64,000 nt of DNA from Amaranthus tricolor (taxonomy: Eukaryota > Streptophyta > Magnoliopsida > Caryophyllales > Amaranthaceae), in assembly GCF_026212465.1 (NCBI RefSeq), contig NC_080048.1, forward strand, positions 21,812,658 through 21,876,657, written 5' to 3'. Positions 36,655 to 49,716 of this stretch are shown in pieces. The notes beneath the pieces are model-generated. The model made no database searches and was not told the origin of the DNA. It saw only the letters and a program-made list of their open reading frames with translations. A program made the position numbers and the translations under genes. Within the stretch, counting starts at the first letter, position 1, and each line of letters starts with the position of its first letter.

Positions 36655-38351
36655 GTGTTGTGTGCAAAGTTTCATGCCAAACAAACCATTTTGAACTACT
36701 TTAATGGAGTAAGTGCCAAAAAATGCTTAAAAAAACCTTATAACCGCAACTTCGCACGAAATTTCAAGCATATGACTATTGTTTTCAAATCTAATGATTT
36801 CAAAAACTATAATACATGTTATTTAGTGTTGTGTTCCAACTTTCCTGCCAAACAAACCAAGTTTGAACTATTTTAAGCGAGTACATACCAAAAAAAGGTT
36901 AAAAACATTAAAAACGCAACTTTGCACGTAATTTCAACCTTAGGACTATTGTTTTCAAATCTAACCATTTCAAAAAAATTATATACGTTATCGAGTGCTG
37001 TGTGCCATATTTCATTCCAAACAAACCAAATTTGAACTACTTTAAGCGAGTAAGTTCCAAAAAAAAGCTTAGAAAACCACTAAAACGCAACTTCGCACAA
37101 AATTTTAAGCATATGACTATTGTTTTCAAATCTATTGATTTCAAAGCTATAATATATGTTAATTAGTGTTGTGTTCAACCTTTCATGCCAAACAAACCAA
37201 GTTTAAATTATTTGAAGGGAAAAAGTGCCAAAAACAGCTTAAAAACCCATAAAAACGCAACTTTGCACGTAATTTCAAGCATATGAGTATTGTTTTTAAT
37301 TCTAATCGTTTCAAAACAATAATATGTACCAGTTAGTATTGTGTTCCAAGTGTCTATCCAAACAAATGAAGTTTGAACTAATTTAAGCGAGTAAGTGCCA
37401 AAAAATGCTTAAAAAACCTTATAACCGAAACTTAGCACGTAATTTCAAGCATATTTCTATTGTTTTCAATTATCATCATTTCTAAACAATAATTTTTTTT
37501 AATTAGTATTGTGTCCTAAATTTCAATCCAAACAAACCAAGTTTGATCTATTTAAGAGATTAATTAAAAAGGTTAAAAACCTTAAAAATTTAACTTTTAT
37601 ATAATTTCAACCATATAACTATTGTTTTCGATTGTATCCAATTCAAAAAATTTATATATATTAATTAGTGTTGTGTGCCAAGTATTATACCAAGCAAACC
37701 AACTTTGAACTACTTTAAGCAAGTAAGTGCAAAAAAATATTTAAAAAACCTTAAAAACTTATCTTCGCACGTAATTTCAAACATATAACTATTTTTTTCA
37801 ATTCAAACCATTCCTAGTTTCATGTAAAACAATACAAGTTTGAACTATTTCGCACGTAATTTCATACATATGACTAATTTTTTCAATTTTAACAACTTCA
37901 AAACAACAATATATACCAAGTAGTGTTGCGTGCAAAGTTTCATGCCAAAGAGACCATGTCTTAACTACTTTAAAGGAGTAAGTGCCAATAAAATGCTTAA
38001 ATAACTTTATAAACGCATCTTCGCACGTAATTAGTTTTGCGTTCCAATTTTATTGCCAAACAAACCAAGTTTGAACGATTTTAAGCGAGTAAATGCCAAA
38101 AAAAGGTTTAAAACCTTAAAAATACCACTTTGCACGTAATTTCAACCTTAGGACTATTGTTTTCAATTCTAACCATTTCAAAAAAATTATATATGTTAAT
38201 GAGTGTTGTGTGCCAAGTTTCATGCCAAACAAACCAAAATTTGAACTACTTTAAGCGAGTAAGTTACAATACAAGCTTAAAAAATCTTAAAAACGTAACT
38301 TCGCACGAAATTTCAAACATATGATTATTTTTTAAAATCTTAAACCATATA
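36655..38351 (+). repeat. HOR copy B0-1, 1697 bp, n = 1 trimer
   Basis: Order T, M1 (~36868), M2 (~37032), M3 (~37204), G, D, K, S1, S2, S3, P. It is the cleanest one-trimer version of the domain A HOR, so a candidate for the ancestral arrangement. M1 carries 'gcaactttgcacg' and 'gagtgctgtgtgcc' where domain A has 'gcaattttgcacg' and 'gagtgttgtgtgcc'. Confidence 0.87.
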
Positions 38352-39906
38352 GTGTTGTGTGCCAAGTTTCACGCCAAACAAACCATTTTGAACTACTTTA
38401 ATGCTGTAAGTGCCAAAAAATGCTTTAAAAAACCTTATCACCGTATCTTCGCACGAAATTTCAAGCATATGACTATTTTTATCAAATATAACGATTTCAA
38501 AAATTATAATACATGTTATTTAGTGTTGTGTTCCAGCTTTCATTCCAAACAAATCAAGCTTGAACTATTTTAAGCGAGTACATTCCAAAAAAAAGCTTAA
38601 AAAACCACAAAAACGCAACTTCGCACGAAATTTCAAGCATATGAATATTGATTTCAAATCTAATGATTTCAAAGCTATAATACATGTTAATTAGAGTTGT
38701 GTTCAACCTTTCATGCCAAACAAACCAAGTTTAAACTATTTTAAGGGAAAAAGTGCCAAAAACTGCTTAAAAACCCATAAAAATGCAACTTCGCACGTAA
38801 TTTCAAGCATATGACTTTATTTTTTAATTCTAACCGTTTCAGAACAATAATAGATACCAGTTAGTATTGTGTTCCAAGTGTCTATCCAAACAAATGAAGT
38901 TTGAACTAATTTAAGCGAGTAAGTGCCAAAAAAAACTTAGAAAACCATAAAACCGAAACTTAACACGTAATTTCAAGCATATTTCTATTGTTTTCAATTC
39001 TCATCATTTCTAAATAATAATTTTTGTTGATTAGTATTATGTTCTAAATTTCATGCCTAACAAACCAAGTTTGATCTATTTAAAAGAATAATTACCATAA
39101 AAAGATTAAAACCTTAAAAATTTAACTTTTATATAATTTCAACCGTATGACTATTGTTTTCGATTCCACCCAATTCAAAAAAGTTATATATTTTAATTAG
39201 TGTTTTGTGCCAAGTTTTATACCCAGCAAACCAAGTTTCAACTACTTTAACCAAGTAAGCGCAAAAAAATGTTTAAAAAACCTTAAAAACTCAACTTCGC
39301 ACGTAATTTCAAACATATATATATTTTTTTCAATTCAAACCATTCCAAGTTTCATGCAAAACATTACATGTTTGAACTATTTCGCACGTAATTTCAAACA
39401 TAAGGCTAATTTCTCCAATTTTAACAACTTCAAAACAACAATATATACCAAATAGTATTGCGTGCAAAGTTTCATGCCAAAGAGACCATGTTTTAACTAC
39501 TTTAAAGGAGTAAGTGCTAAACAAATGCTTAAAAGAACATTATAAACGCAACTTCACACGTAATTACTTTTGCGTTCCAACTTTAATGCCAAACAAACCA
39601 AGTTTGAACTATTTTAAGCGACTAAATGCCAAAAAAAGGTTAAAAACCTAAAAAATATCACTTTGCATGTAATTTCAGCCTTAGGACTATAGTTTTCAAT
39701 TCTAACCATTTCAAAAAAATTATATATGATAATGAGTGTTGTGTGCCAAGTTTCATGCCAAACAAACAAAAATTTGAACTACTTTAAGCGAGTAAGTTAC
39801 AATTCAAGCTTAAAAAACCTTAAAAACGCAACTTCGCCCGAAATTTCAAACATATGATTATTTTTAAAAATTTTGACAACGTAAAAACAACAATATAAAC
39901 CATATA
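38352..39906 (+). repeat. HOR copy B0-2, 1555 bp, with fused M1/M2
   Basis: After T, one chimeric monomer near 38563 starts as M1 ('gcgagtacattcc') and continues as M2 ('aaaaaaagcttaaaaaacc'). M3, G, D, K, S1, S2, S3 and P follow. One M1/M2 fusion explains most of the ~142-bp shortfall against 1697 bp. Confidence 0.83.
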
Positions 39907-40369
39907 GTGTTGTGTGCCAAGTTTCATGCCAAACAAACCATTTTGAACTACTTTAATGGAGTAAGTGCCAAAAATTGCTTAAAAAAACCTTACAACCGCA
40001 ACTTCGCATGAAATTTCAAGCATATAACTATTGTTTTCAAATCTAATGATTTAAAAAACTATAATACATGTTATTTAGTGTTGTGTTCCAACTTTCATGC
40101 CAAAAAAACCATTTTTGAACTATTTTAAGCGAGTACATACCAAAAAAAGGTTAAAAACCTTAAAAACGCAATTTTGTACGTAATTTCAACCTTAGGACTA
40201 TTGTTTTCAAATCTAACCGTTTCAAAACAATTATATATGTATCGAGTGCTGTGTGCCATATTTCATTCCAAACAAACCAAATTTGAACTACTTTAAGCGA
40301 GTAAGTTCCAAAAAAAAGCTTAAAAAACCACTAAAACACAACTTCGCACAAAATTTCAAGCATATGACT
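39907..40369 (+). repeat. HOR copy B0-3, interrupted at the block B edge
   Basis: T, M1 (~40117) and most of M2 (~40281) are present. The M2 tail 'aagcatatgacta' then jumps to the middle of an M1 ('aaaacgcaactttgcacg') near 40370, the start of block B. Confidence 0.85.
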
Positions 40370-40380
40370 AAAACGCAACT

Positions 40381-41647
40381 TTGCACGTAATTTCAACTTT
40401 AGGACTATTGTTTTCAAATCTAACCATTTCAAAAAAAATTATATATGTTATCGTGTGCTGTGTGCCGTATTTCAATTCAAACAAACCAAATTTGAACTAC
40501 TTCAAGCGAGTAAGTTCCAAAAAAAAGCTTAAAAAACCGCAAAAACGCAACTTCGCACGAAATTTCAAGCATATGACAATTGTTTTCAAATCTAATGATT
40601 TCAAAGCTATAATACATGTTAATTAGTGTTGTGTTCAACCTTTCATGCCCAACAAACCAAGTTTAAACTATTTTAAGGGGAAAAGTGACCAAAACATCTT
40701 AAAACCCATTAAAACGCAACTTCGCACATAATTTCAAGCATAAGACTATGGTTTTTAATTCTAACCTTTACAAAACAATAATATATACCAGTTAGTATTG
40801 TGTTCCATGTGTCTATCCAAACAAATGAAGTTTGAACAAATTTTAGCGAGTAAGTGCCAAAAAATTCTTTAAAAACCTTAAAACCGAAACTTAGCACATA
40901 ATTTTGAAGCATATTTCTATATTTTTCAATTTTCATCATTTCTAAACAAGAATTTTTGTTAATTAGTATTGTGTTCTAATTTCAATCCAAACAAACCAAG
41001 TTTGATCTATTTAAGAGAATAATTAAAAAGGTTAAAAACCTTAAAAATTTAACTTTTATATAATTTCAACCATATAACTATTGTTTTTGATTATACCCAA
41101 TTCAAAAAATTTATATATATTAATTAATGTTGTGTGCCAAGTATTATACCAAGCAAACCAAGTTTGAACTACTTTAAGCAAGTAAGTGCAAAAAAATGTT
41201 TAAAAAACCTTAAAAACTCAACTTCGCACGAAATTTCACACATATAACTATTTTTTTCTATTCAAACCATTCCAAGTTTCATTCAAAACAATACAAGTTT
41301 GAACTATTCCGCACGTAATTTCAAACATATGACCAATTTTTTTAATTTTAACAACTTCAAAACAACAATATATACCATATAGTATTGTGTGCCAAGCTTC
41401 ATGCAACCAAACCATGTTGAACTACTTTAATGGAGTAAGTGCCAAAAAATGCTTAAAAAAACCTTATAACCGCAACTTCGCACGAAATTTCAAGTATATG
41501 ACTGTTGTTTTCAAATCTAAAGATTTCAAAAATTATTATACATGTTATTTAGTGTTGTGTTCCAACTTTCATGCCAAACAAACCAAGTTTGAACTATTTT
41601 AAGCGAGTACATACCAAAAACAGGTTAAAAACCTTAAAAACGCAACT
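40381..41647 (+). repeat. Block B HOR copy 1, 1267 bp
   Basis: Bounded by the repeated M1 landmark 'cacgtaatttcaacttta'. Private variants: 'atttcaattcaaac' (~40469), 'gtgaccaaaacatc' (~40686) and 'ttcgcacataatttc' (~40722). Confidence 0.9.
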
Positions 41648-42914
41648 TTGCACGTAATTTCAACTTTAGGACTATTATTTTCAAATCTAACCATTTCAAA
41701 AAAAATTATATATGTTATCGTGTGCTGTGTGCCGTATTTCATCTCAAACAAACCAAATTTGAACTACTTCAAGCGAGTAAGTTCCAAAAAAAAGCTTAAA
41801 AAACCACAAAAACGCAACTTCGCACGAAATTTCAAGCATATGACAATTGTTTTCAAATCTAATGATTTCAAAGCTATAATACATGTTAATTAGTGTTGTG
41901 TTCAACCTTTCATGCCCAACAAACCAAGTTTAAACTATTTTAAGGGGAAAAGTGACAAAAACATCTTAAAACCCATTAAAACGCAACTTCGCACGTAATT
42001 TCAAGCATAAGACTATGGTTTTTAATTCTAACCTTTACAAAACAATAATATATACCAGTTAGTATTGTGTTCCATGTGTCTATCCAAACAAATGAAGTTT
42101 GAACAAATTTTAGCGAGTAAGTGCCAAAAAATTCTTTAAAAACCTTAAAACCGAAACTTAGCACATAATTTTGAAGCATATTTCTATTCTTTTCAATTCT
42201 CATCATTTCTAAACAAGAATTTTTGTTAATTAGTATTGTGTTCTAATTTCAATCCAAACAAACCAAGTTTGATCTATTTAAGAGAATAATTAAAAAGGTT
42301 AAAAACCTTAAAAATTTAACTTTTATATAATTTCAACCATATAACTATTATTTACGATTATACCCAATTCAAAAAATTTATATATATTAATTAATGTTGT
42401 GTGCCAAGTATTATACCAAGCAAACCAAGTTTGAACTACTTTAAGCAAGTAAGTGCAAAAAAATGTTTAAAAAACCTTAAAAACTCAACTTCGCACGAAA
42501 TTTCACACATATAACTATTTTTTTCTATTCAAACCATTCCAAGTTTCATTCAAAACAATACAAGTTTGAACTATTCCGCACGTAATTTCAAACATATGAC
42601 CAATTTTTTTAATTTTAACAACTTCAAAACAACAATATATACCATATAGTATTGTGTACCAAGCTTCATGCAACCAAACCATGTTGAACTACTTTAATGG
42701 AGTAAGTGCCAAAAAATGCTTAAAAAAACCTTAAAACCGCAACTTCGCACGAAATTTCAAGTATATGACTGTTGTTTTCAAATCTAAAGATTTCACAAAT
42801 TATTATACATGTTATTTAGTGTTGTATTCCAACTTTCATGCCAAAAAAACCAAGTTTGAACTATTTTAAGCGAGTACATACCAAAAACAGGTTAAAAACC
42901 TTAAAAACGCAACT
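41648..42914 (+). repeat. Block B HOR copy 2, 1267 bp
   Basis: Same monomer order as copy 1. Private variants: 'atttcatctcaaac' (~41737), 'attatttacgattatac' (~42346) and 'tgtgtaccaagc' (~42654). Confidence 0.9.
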
Positions 42915-44182
42915 TTGCACGTAATTTCAACTTTAGGACTATTGTTTTCAAATCTAACCATTTCAAAAAAAATTATATATGTTATCGTGTGCTGTGTGCC
43001 GTATTTCATTTCAAACAAACCAAATTTGAACTACTTCAAGCGAGTAAGTTCCAAAAAAAAGCTTAATAAACCACAAAAACGCAACTTCGCACGAAATTTC
43101 AAGCATATGACAATTGTTTTCAAATCTAATGATTTCAAAGCTATAATACATGTTAATTAGTGTTGTGTTCAACCTTTCATGCCCAAAAAACCAAGTTTAA
43201 ACTATTTTAAGGGGAAAAGTGACAAAAACATCTTAAAACCCATTAAAACGCAACTTCGCACGTAATTTCAAGCATAAGACTATGGTTTTTAATTCTAACC
43301 TTTACAAAACAATAATATATACCAGTTAGTATTGTGTTCCATGTGTCTATCCAAACAAATGAAGTTTGAACAAATTTTAGCGAGTAAGTGCCAAAAAATT
43401 CTTTAAAAACCTTAAAACCGAAACTTAGCACATAATTTTGAAGCATATTTCTATTTTTTTCAATTCTCATCATTTCTAAACAATAATTTTTGTTAATTAG
43501 TATTGTATTCTAAATTTCAATCCAAACAAACCAAGTTTGATCTATTTAAGAGAATAATTAAAAAGGTTAAAAACCTTAAAAATTTGACTTTTATAAAATT
43601 TCAACCATATAACTATTGTTTTCGATTATACCCAATTCAAAAAATTTATATATATTAATTAGTGTTGTGTGCCAAGTATTATACCAAGCAAACCAAGTTT
43701 GAACTACGTTAAACCAGTAAGTGCAAAAATATGTTTAAAAAACCTTAAAAACTCAACTTCGCACGTAATTTCACACATATAACTATTTTTTTCTATTCAA
43801 ACCATTCCAAGTTTCATTCAAAACAATACAAGTTTGAACTATTCCGCACGTAATTTCAAACATATGACCAATTTTTTTAATTTTAACAACTTCAAAACAA
43901 CAATATATACCATATAATATTGTGTGCCAAGCTTCATGCAACCAAACCATGTTGAACTACTTTAATGGAGTAAGTGCCAAAAAATGCTTAAAAAAACCTT
44001 ATAACCGCAACTTCGCACGAAATTTCAAGTATATGACTGTTGTTTTAGAATCTAAAGATTTCAAAAATTATTATACATGTTATTTAGTGTTGTGTTCCAA
44101 CATTCATGCTAAACAAACCAAGTTTGAACTATTTTAAGCGAGTACATACCAAAAACAGGTTAAAAACCTTAAAAACGCAACT
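42915..44182 (+). repeat. Block B HOR copy 3, 1268 bp
   Basis: Same order. Private variants: 'gcttaataaacc' (~43071), 'ttaaaccagtaag' (~43708) and 'gttttagaatc' (~44041). Confidence 0.9.
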
Positions 44183-44330
44183 TTGCACGTAATTTCAACT
44201 TTAGGACTATTATTTTCAAATCTAACCATTTCAAAAAAAATTATATATGTTATCGTGTGCTGTGTGCCGTATTTCATTTCAAACAAACCAAATTTGAACT
44301 ACTTCAAGCGAGTAAGTTCCAAAAAAAAGC

Positions 44331-45082
44331 ATAAAAAACCACAAAAACGTAACTTCACACGAAATTGCAAGCATATGACTATAGTTTTCAAATCTAATGA
44401 TTTCAAAGCTATAATACATGTTAATTAGTTTTGTGTTCAACCTTTCATGCCAAACAAATCAAGTTTAAACTATTTTAAGGGCAAAAGTGCCAAAAACCGC
44501 ATAAAAACCCATAAAAACGCAACTTCGCACGTAATTTCAAGCATATGACTATTGTTTTTAATTCTGACCGTTTCAAAACAATAATATATACCAGTTAGTA
44601 TTGTGTTCCAAATGTCTATCTAAACAAATGAAGTTTGAACTAATTTAAGCGAGTAAGTGCCAAAAAATACTTAAAAACCTAAAAACCAAAACTTAGCACG
44701 TAATTTCAAGCATATTTCTATTGTTTTCAATTCTTATCATTTCTAAACATTAATTTTTGTTAATTAGTAATGTGTTCTAAATTTAAAGCCAAACAAACCA
44801 AGTTTGATCCATTTAAGAGAATAATTAAAAAGGTTAATAACCTTAAAAATTTAACTTTTTTATAATATCAACCATATAACTATTGTTTTTGATTATACCC
44901 AATTCAAAAAAGTTATATATATTGATTAGTGTTGTGTGCCAAGTATTATGCCAAGCAAACCAAGTTTGAACTACTTTAAGCAAGTAAGTGCAAAAAAATG
45001 TTTAAAAAACCTTAAAAACTCAACTTCGCACGTAATTTCAAACATATAACTATTTGTTTCAATTCAAACCATTCCAAGTTTC
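44331..45082 (+). repeat. Block C entry segment (M2 to K)
   Basis: The 3' part of M2, then M3, G, D and K, all in block C variant form. The switch from block B falls between the M2 anchor (~44293, B form) and 'aaagcataaaaaacc' at ~44328. Confidence 0.82.
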
Positions 45083-46794
45083 ATGCAAAACAATACATGT
45101 TTGAACTATTTCGCACGTAATTTCAAACATATGACTAATTTTTTCAATTTTAACAACTTCAAAACAACAATATATACCAAATTGTGTTGCGTGCAACGTT
45201 TCATCCCAAAGAGACCATGTTTTAACTACTTTAAAGGAGTAAGTGCTAAAAAAATGCTTAAAAGAACTTTATAATCGCAACTTCGCACGTAAGTAAATTT
45301 GTGTTCCAACTTTCATGCCAAAGAAACCAAGTTTAACTATTTTAAGCGAGTAAATGCCAAAAAAAGGTTAAAAACCTTAAAAATACCACTTTTCACGTAA
45401 TTTAAACCTTAGGACTACTGTTTTCAAATCTAACCATTTTAAAAAAATTATATATGTTAATGAGTGTTGTGTGCCAAGTTTCATGCCAAACAAACCAAAA
45501 TTTGAACTTCTTTAAGCGAGTAAATTACAATACAAGCTTAAAAAACCTTAAAAAAGCAACTTCGCACGAAATTTCAAACATATGATTATTTTTTAAAATT
45601 TTGACAACGTAAAATATAAACCATATAGTTTTGTGTGGCAAGTTTCATGACCAACAAACCATTTTGAACTACTTTAATGGAGTAAGTGCCAAAAAATGCT
45701 TAAAAAAACCTTATAACCGCATCTTCGCACGAAATTTCAAGCATATGACTATTGTTTTCAAACATAATGATTTCAAAAATTATAATACATGTTATTTAGT
45801 GTTGTGTTCCACCTTTCATTCCAAACAAATCAAGCATGAACTATTTTAAGCGAGTACATACCAAAAAAAGGTAAAAAACCTTAAAAACACAACTTTGCAC
45901 GTAATTTCAACCTTAGGACTATTGTTTTCAAATCTAACCATTTCAAAAAAATAATATATGTTACCGAGTGCTGTGTGCCATATTTCATTCCAAACAAACC
46001 AAATTTGAACTACTTTAAGCGAGTAAGTTCCAAAAAAAAGCATAAAAAACCACAAAAACGTAACTTCACACGAAATTGCAAGCATATGACTATAGTTTTC
46101 AAATCTAATGATTTCAAAGCTATAATACATGTTAATTAGTTTTGTGTTCAACCTTTCATGCCAAACAAATCAAGTTTAAACTATTTTAAGGGCAAAAGTG
46201 CCAAAAACCGCATAAAAACCCATAAAAACGCAACTTCGCACGTAATTTCAAGCATATGACTATTGTTTTTAATTCTGACCGTTTCAAAACAATAATATAT
46301 ACCAGTTAGTATTGTGTTCCAAATGTCTATCTAAACAAATGAAGTTTGAACTAATTTAAGCGAGTAAATGCCAAAAAATACTTAAAAAACCTAAAAACCA
46401 AAACTTAGCACGTAATTTCAAGCATATTTCTATTGTTTTCAATTCTTATCATTTCTAAACATTAATTTTTGTTAATTAGTAATGTGTTCTAAATTTAAAG
46501 CCAAACAAACCAAGTTTGATCCATTTAAGAGAATAATTAAAAAGGTTAATAACCTTAAAAATTTAACTTTTTTATAATATCAACCATATAACTATTGTTT
46601 TTGATTATACCCAATTCAAAAAAGTTATATATATTGATTAGTGTTGTGTGCCAAGTATTATGCCAAGCAAACCAAGTTTGAACTACTTTAAGCAAGTAAG
46701 TGCAAAAAAATGTTTAAAAAACCTTAAAAACTCAACTTCGCACGTAATTTCAAACATATAACTATTTGTTTCAATTCAAACCATTCCAAGTTTC
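45083..46794 (+). repeat. Block C HOR copy 1, 1712 bp (full form)
   Basis: Order S1, S2, S3, P, T (~45664), M1 (~45837), M2 (~46003), M3 (~46175), G, D, K. This is the same arrangement as the domain A HOR with n = 1. Confidence 0.91.
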
Positions 46795-48506
46795 ATGCAA
46801 AACAATACATGTTTGAACTATTTCGCACGTAATTTCAAACATATGACTAATTTTTTCAATTTTAACAACTTCAAAACAACAATATATACCAAATTGTGTT
46901 GCGTGCAACGTTTCATCCCAAAGAGACCATGTTTTAACTACTTTAAAGGAGTAAGTGCTAAAAAAATTCTTAAAAGAACTTTATAATCGCAACTTCGCAC
47001 GTAAGTAAATTTGTGTTCCAACTTTCATGCCAAAGAAACCAAGTTTAACTATTTTAAGCGAGTAAATGCCAAAAAAAGGTTAAAAACCTTAAAAATACCA
47101 CTTTTCACGTAATTTAAACCTTAGGACTACTGTTTTCAATTCTAACCATTTTAAAAAAATTATATATGTTAATGAGTGTTGTGTGCCAAGTTTCATGCCA
47201 AACAAACCAAAATTTGAACTTCTTTAAGCGAGTAAATTACAATACAAGCTTAAAAAACCTTAAAAAAGCAACTTCGCACGAAATTTCAAACATATGATTA
47301 TTTTTTAAAATTTTGACAACGTAAAATATAAACCATATAGTTTTGTGTGGCAAGTTTCATGACCAACAAACCATTTTGAACTACTTTAATGGAGTAAGTG
47401 CCAAAAAATGCTTAAAAAAACCTTATAACCGCATCTTCGCACGAAATTTCAAGCATATGACTATTGTTTTCAAACATAATGATTTCAAAAATTATAATAC
47501 ATGTTATTTAGTGTTGTGTTCCACCTTTCATTCCAAACAAATCAAGCATGAACTATTTTAAGCGAGTACATACCAAAAAAAGGTAAAAAACCTTAAAAAC
47601 ACAACTTTGCACGTAATTTCAACCTTAGGACTATTGTTTTCAAATCTAACCATTTCAAAAAAATAATATATGTTACCGAGTGCTGTGTGCCATATTTCAT
47701 TCCAAACAAACCAAATTTGAACTACTTTAAGCGAGTAAGTTCCAAAAAAAAGCATAAAAAACCACAAAAACGTAACTTCACACGAAATTGCAAGCATATG
47801 ACTATAGTTTTCAAATCTAATGATTTCAAAGCTATAATACATGTTAATTAGTTTTGTGTTCAACCTTTCATGCCAAACAAATCAAGTTTAAACTATTTTA
47901 AGGGCAAAAGTGCCAAAAACCGCATAAAAACCCATAAAAACGCAACTTCGCACGTAATTTCAAGCATATGACTATTGTTTTTAATTCTGACCGTTTCAAA
48001 ACAATAATATATACCAGTTAGTATTGTGTTCCAAATGTCTATCTAAACAAATGAAGTTTGAACTAATTTAAGCGAGTAAATGCCAAAAAATACTTAAAAA
48101 ACCTAAAAACCAAAACTTAGCACGTAATTTCAAGCATATTTCTATTGTTTTCAATTCTTATCATTTCTAAACATTAATTTTTGTTAATTAGTAATGTGTT
48201 CTAAATTTAAAGCCAAACAAACCAAGTTTGATCCATTTAAGAGAATAATTAAAAAGGTTAATAACCTTAAAAATTTAACTTTTTTATAATATCAACCATA
48301 TAACTATTGTTTTTGATTATACCCAATTCAAAAAAGTTATATATATTGATTAGTGTTGTGTGCCAAGTATTATGCCAAGCAAACCAAGTTTGAACTACTT
48401 TAAGCAAGTAAGTGCAAAAAAATGTTTAAAAAACCTTAAAAACTCAACTTCGCACGTAATTTCAAACATATAACTATTTGTTTCAATTCAAACCATTCCA
48501 AGTTTC
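46795..48506 (+). repeat. Block C HOR copy 2, 1712 bp (full form)
   Basis: Near-copy of the preceding unit. Differences seen: 'aaaaaattcttaaaag' (~46962) for 'atgctt', and 'gttttcaattc' (~47133) for 'gttttcaaatc'. Confidence 0.91.
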
Positions 48507-49716
48507 ATGCAAAACAATACATGTTTGAACTATTTCGCACGTAATTTCAAACATATGACTAATTTTTTCAATTTTAACAACTTCAAAACAACAATATATA
48601 CCAAATTGTGTTGCGTGCAACGTTTCATCCCAAAGAGACCATGTTTTAACTACTTTAAAGGAGTAAGTGCTAAAAAAATGCTTAAAAGAACTTTATAATC
48701 GCAACTTCGCACGTAAGTAAATTTGTGTTCCAACTTTCATGCCAAAGAAACCAAGTTTAACTATTTTAAGCGAGTAAATGCCAAAAAAAGGTTAAAAACC
48801 TTAAAAATACCACTTTTCACGTAATTTAAACCTTAGGACTACTGTTTTCAATTCTAACCATTTTAAAAAAAATTATATATGTTAATGAGTGTTGTGTGCC
48901 AAGTTTCATTTCAAACAAACCAAAATTTGAACAACTTTAAGCGAGTAAGTTCCAAAAAAAAGCATAAAAAACCACAAAAACGTAACTTCACACGAAATTG
49001 CAAGCATATGACTATAGTTTTCAAATCTAATGATTTCAAAGCTATAATACATGTTAATTAGTTTTGTGTTCAACCTTTCATGCCAAACAAATCAAGTTTA
49101 AACTATTTTAAGGGCAAAAGTGCCAAAAACCGCATAAAAACCCATAAAAACGCAACTTCGCACGTAATTTCAAGCATATGACTATTGTTTTTAATTCTGA
49201 CCGTTTCAAAACAATAATATATACCAGTTAGTATTGTGTTCCAAATGTCTATCTAAACAAATGAAGTTTGAACTAATTTAAGCGAGTAAGTGCCAAAAAA
49301 TACTTAAAAAACCTAAAAACCAAAACTTAGCACGTAATTTCAAGCATATTTCTATTGTTTTCAATTCTTATCATTTCTAAACATTAATTTTTGTTAATTA
49401 GTAATGTGTTCTAAATTTAAAGCCAAACAAACCAAGTTTGATCCATTTAAGAGAATAATTAAAAAGGTTAATAACCTTAAAAATTTAACTTTTTTATAAT
49501 ATCAACCATATAACTATTGTTTTTGATTATACCCAATTCAAAAAAGTTATATATATTGATTAGTGTTGTGTGCCAAGTATTATGCCAAGCAAACCAAGTT
49601 TGAACTACTTTAAGCAAGTAAGTGCAAAAAAATGTTTAAAAAACCTTAAAAACTCAACTTCGCACGTAATTTCAAACATATAACTATTTGTTTCAATTCA
49701 AACCATTCCAAGTTTC
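48507..49716 (+). repeat. Block C HOR copy 3, 1210 bp (short form)
   Basis: The P monomer (~48929) passes directly into M2 ('gcgagtaagttcc', 'aaagcataaaa'), so the equivalent of three monomers (the rest of P, T, M1 and the start of M2) is gone. Private details are 'catttcaaacaaacc' and 'gaacaacttt'. Confidence 0.9.

Larger units (their letters stand above)
33892..40369 (+). repeat. Satellite domain B0: divergent flank
   Basis: Same monomer family and orientation as domain A, but neighbouring HORs differ at many positions and each has private indels. Satellite resumes in K/S1 phase ('aaccattcc', 33894), not in the M1/M2 phase seen at 31793. Each readable HOR contains the M1-M2-M3 trimer at most once. 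No gene lies in it. The pattern is that of older satellite escaping homogenisation. Confidence 0.9.
40370..44330 (+). repeat. Satellite block B: three tandem 1267-bp HORs plus a partial
   Basis: Near-identical copies at offsets of 1267, 1267 and 1268 bp share 'atcgtgtgctgtgtgccg', 'gaacaaattttagcg', 'catgcaaccaaacc' and 'tatatgactgttg'. Each unit reads M1, M2, M3, G, D, K, then S1 fused directly to T; S2, S3 and P are missing. The left edge is a chimeric monomer at ~40370. At ~44330 the M2 monomer switches to the block C variant. Confidence 0.92.

Noticed and set aside
45846..46151. 101-codon minus-strand open frames recurring at 45846, 47558, 51689, 55803 and 57515
   Set aside because: They are reverse-strand readings of block C M1-M2 monomers and exist because the satellite has few stops in that frame; the other blocks have shorter, disrupted versions.
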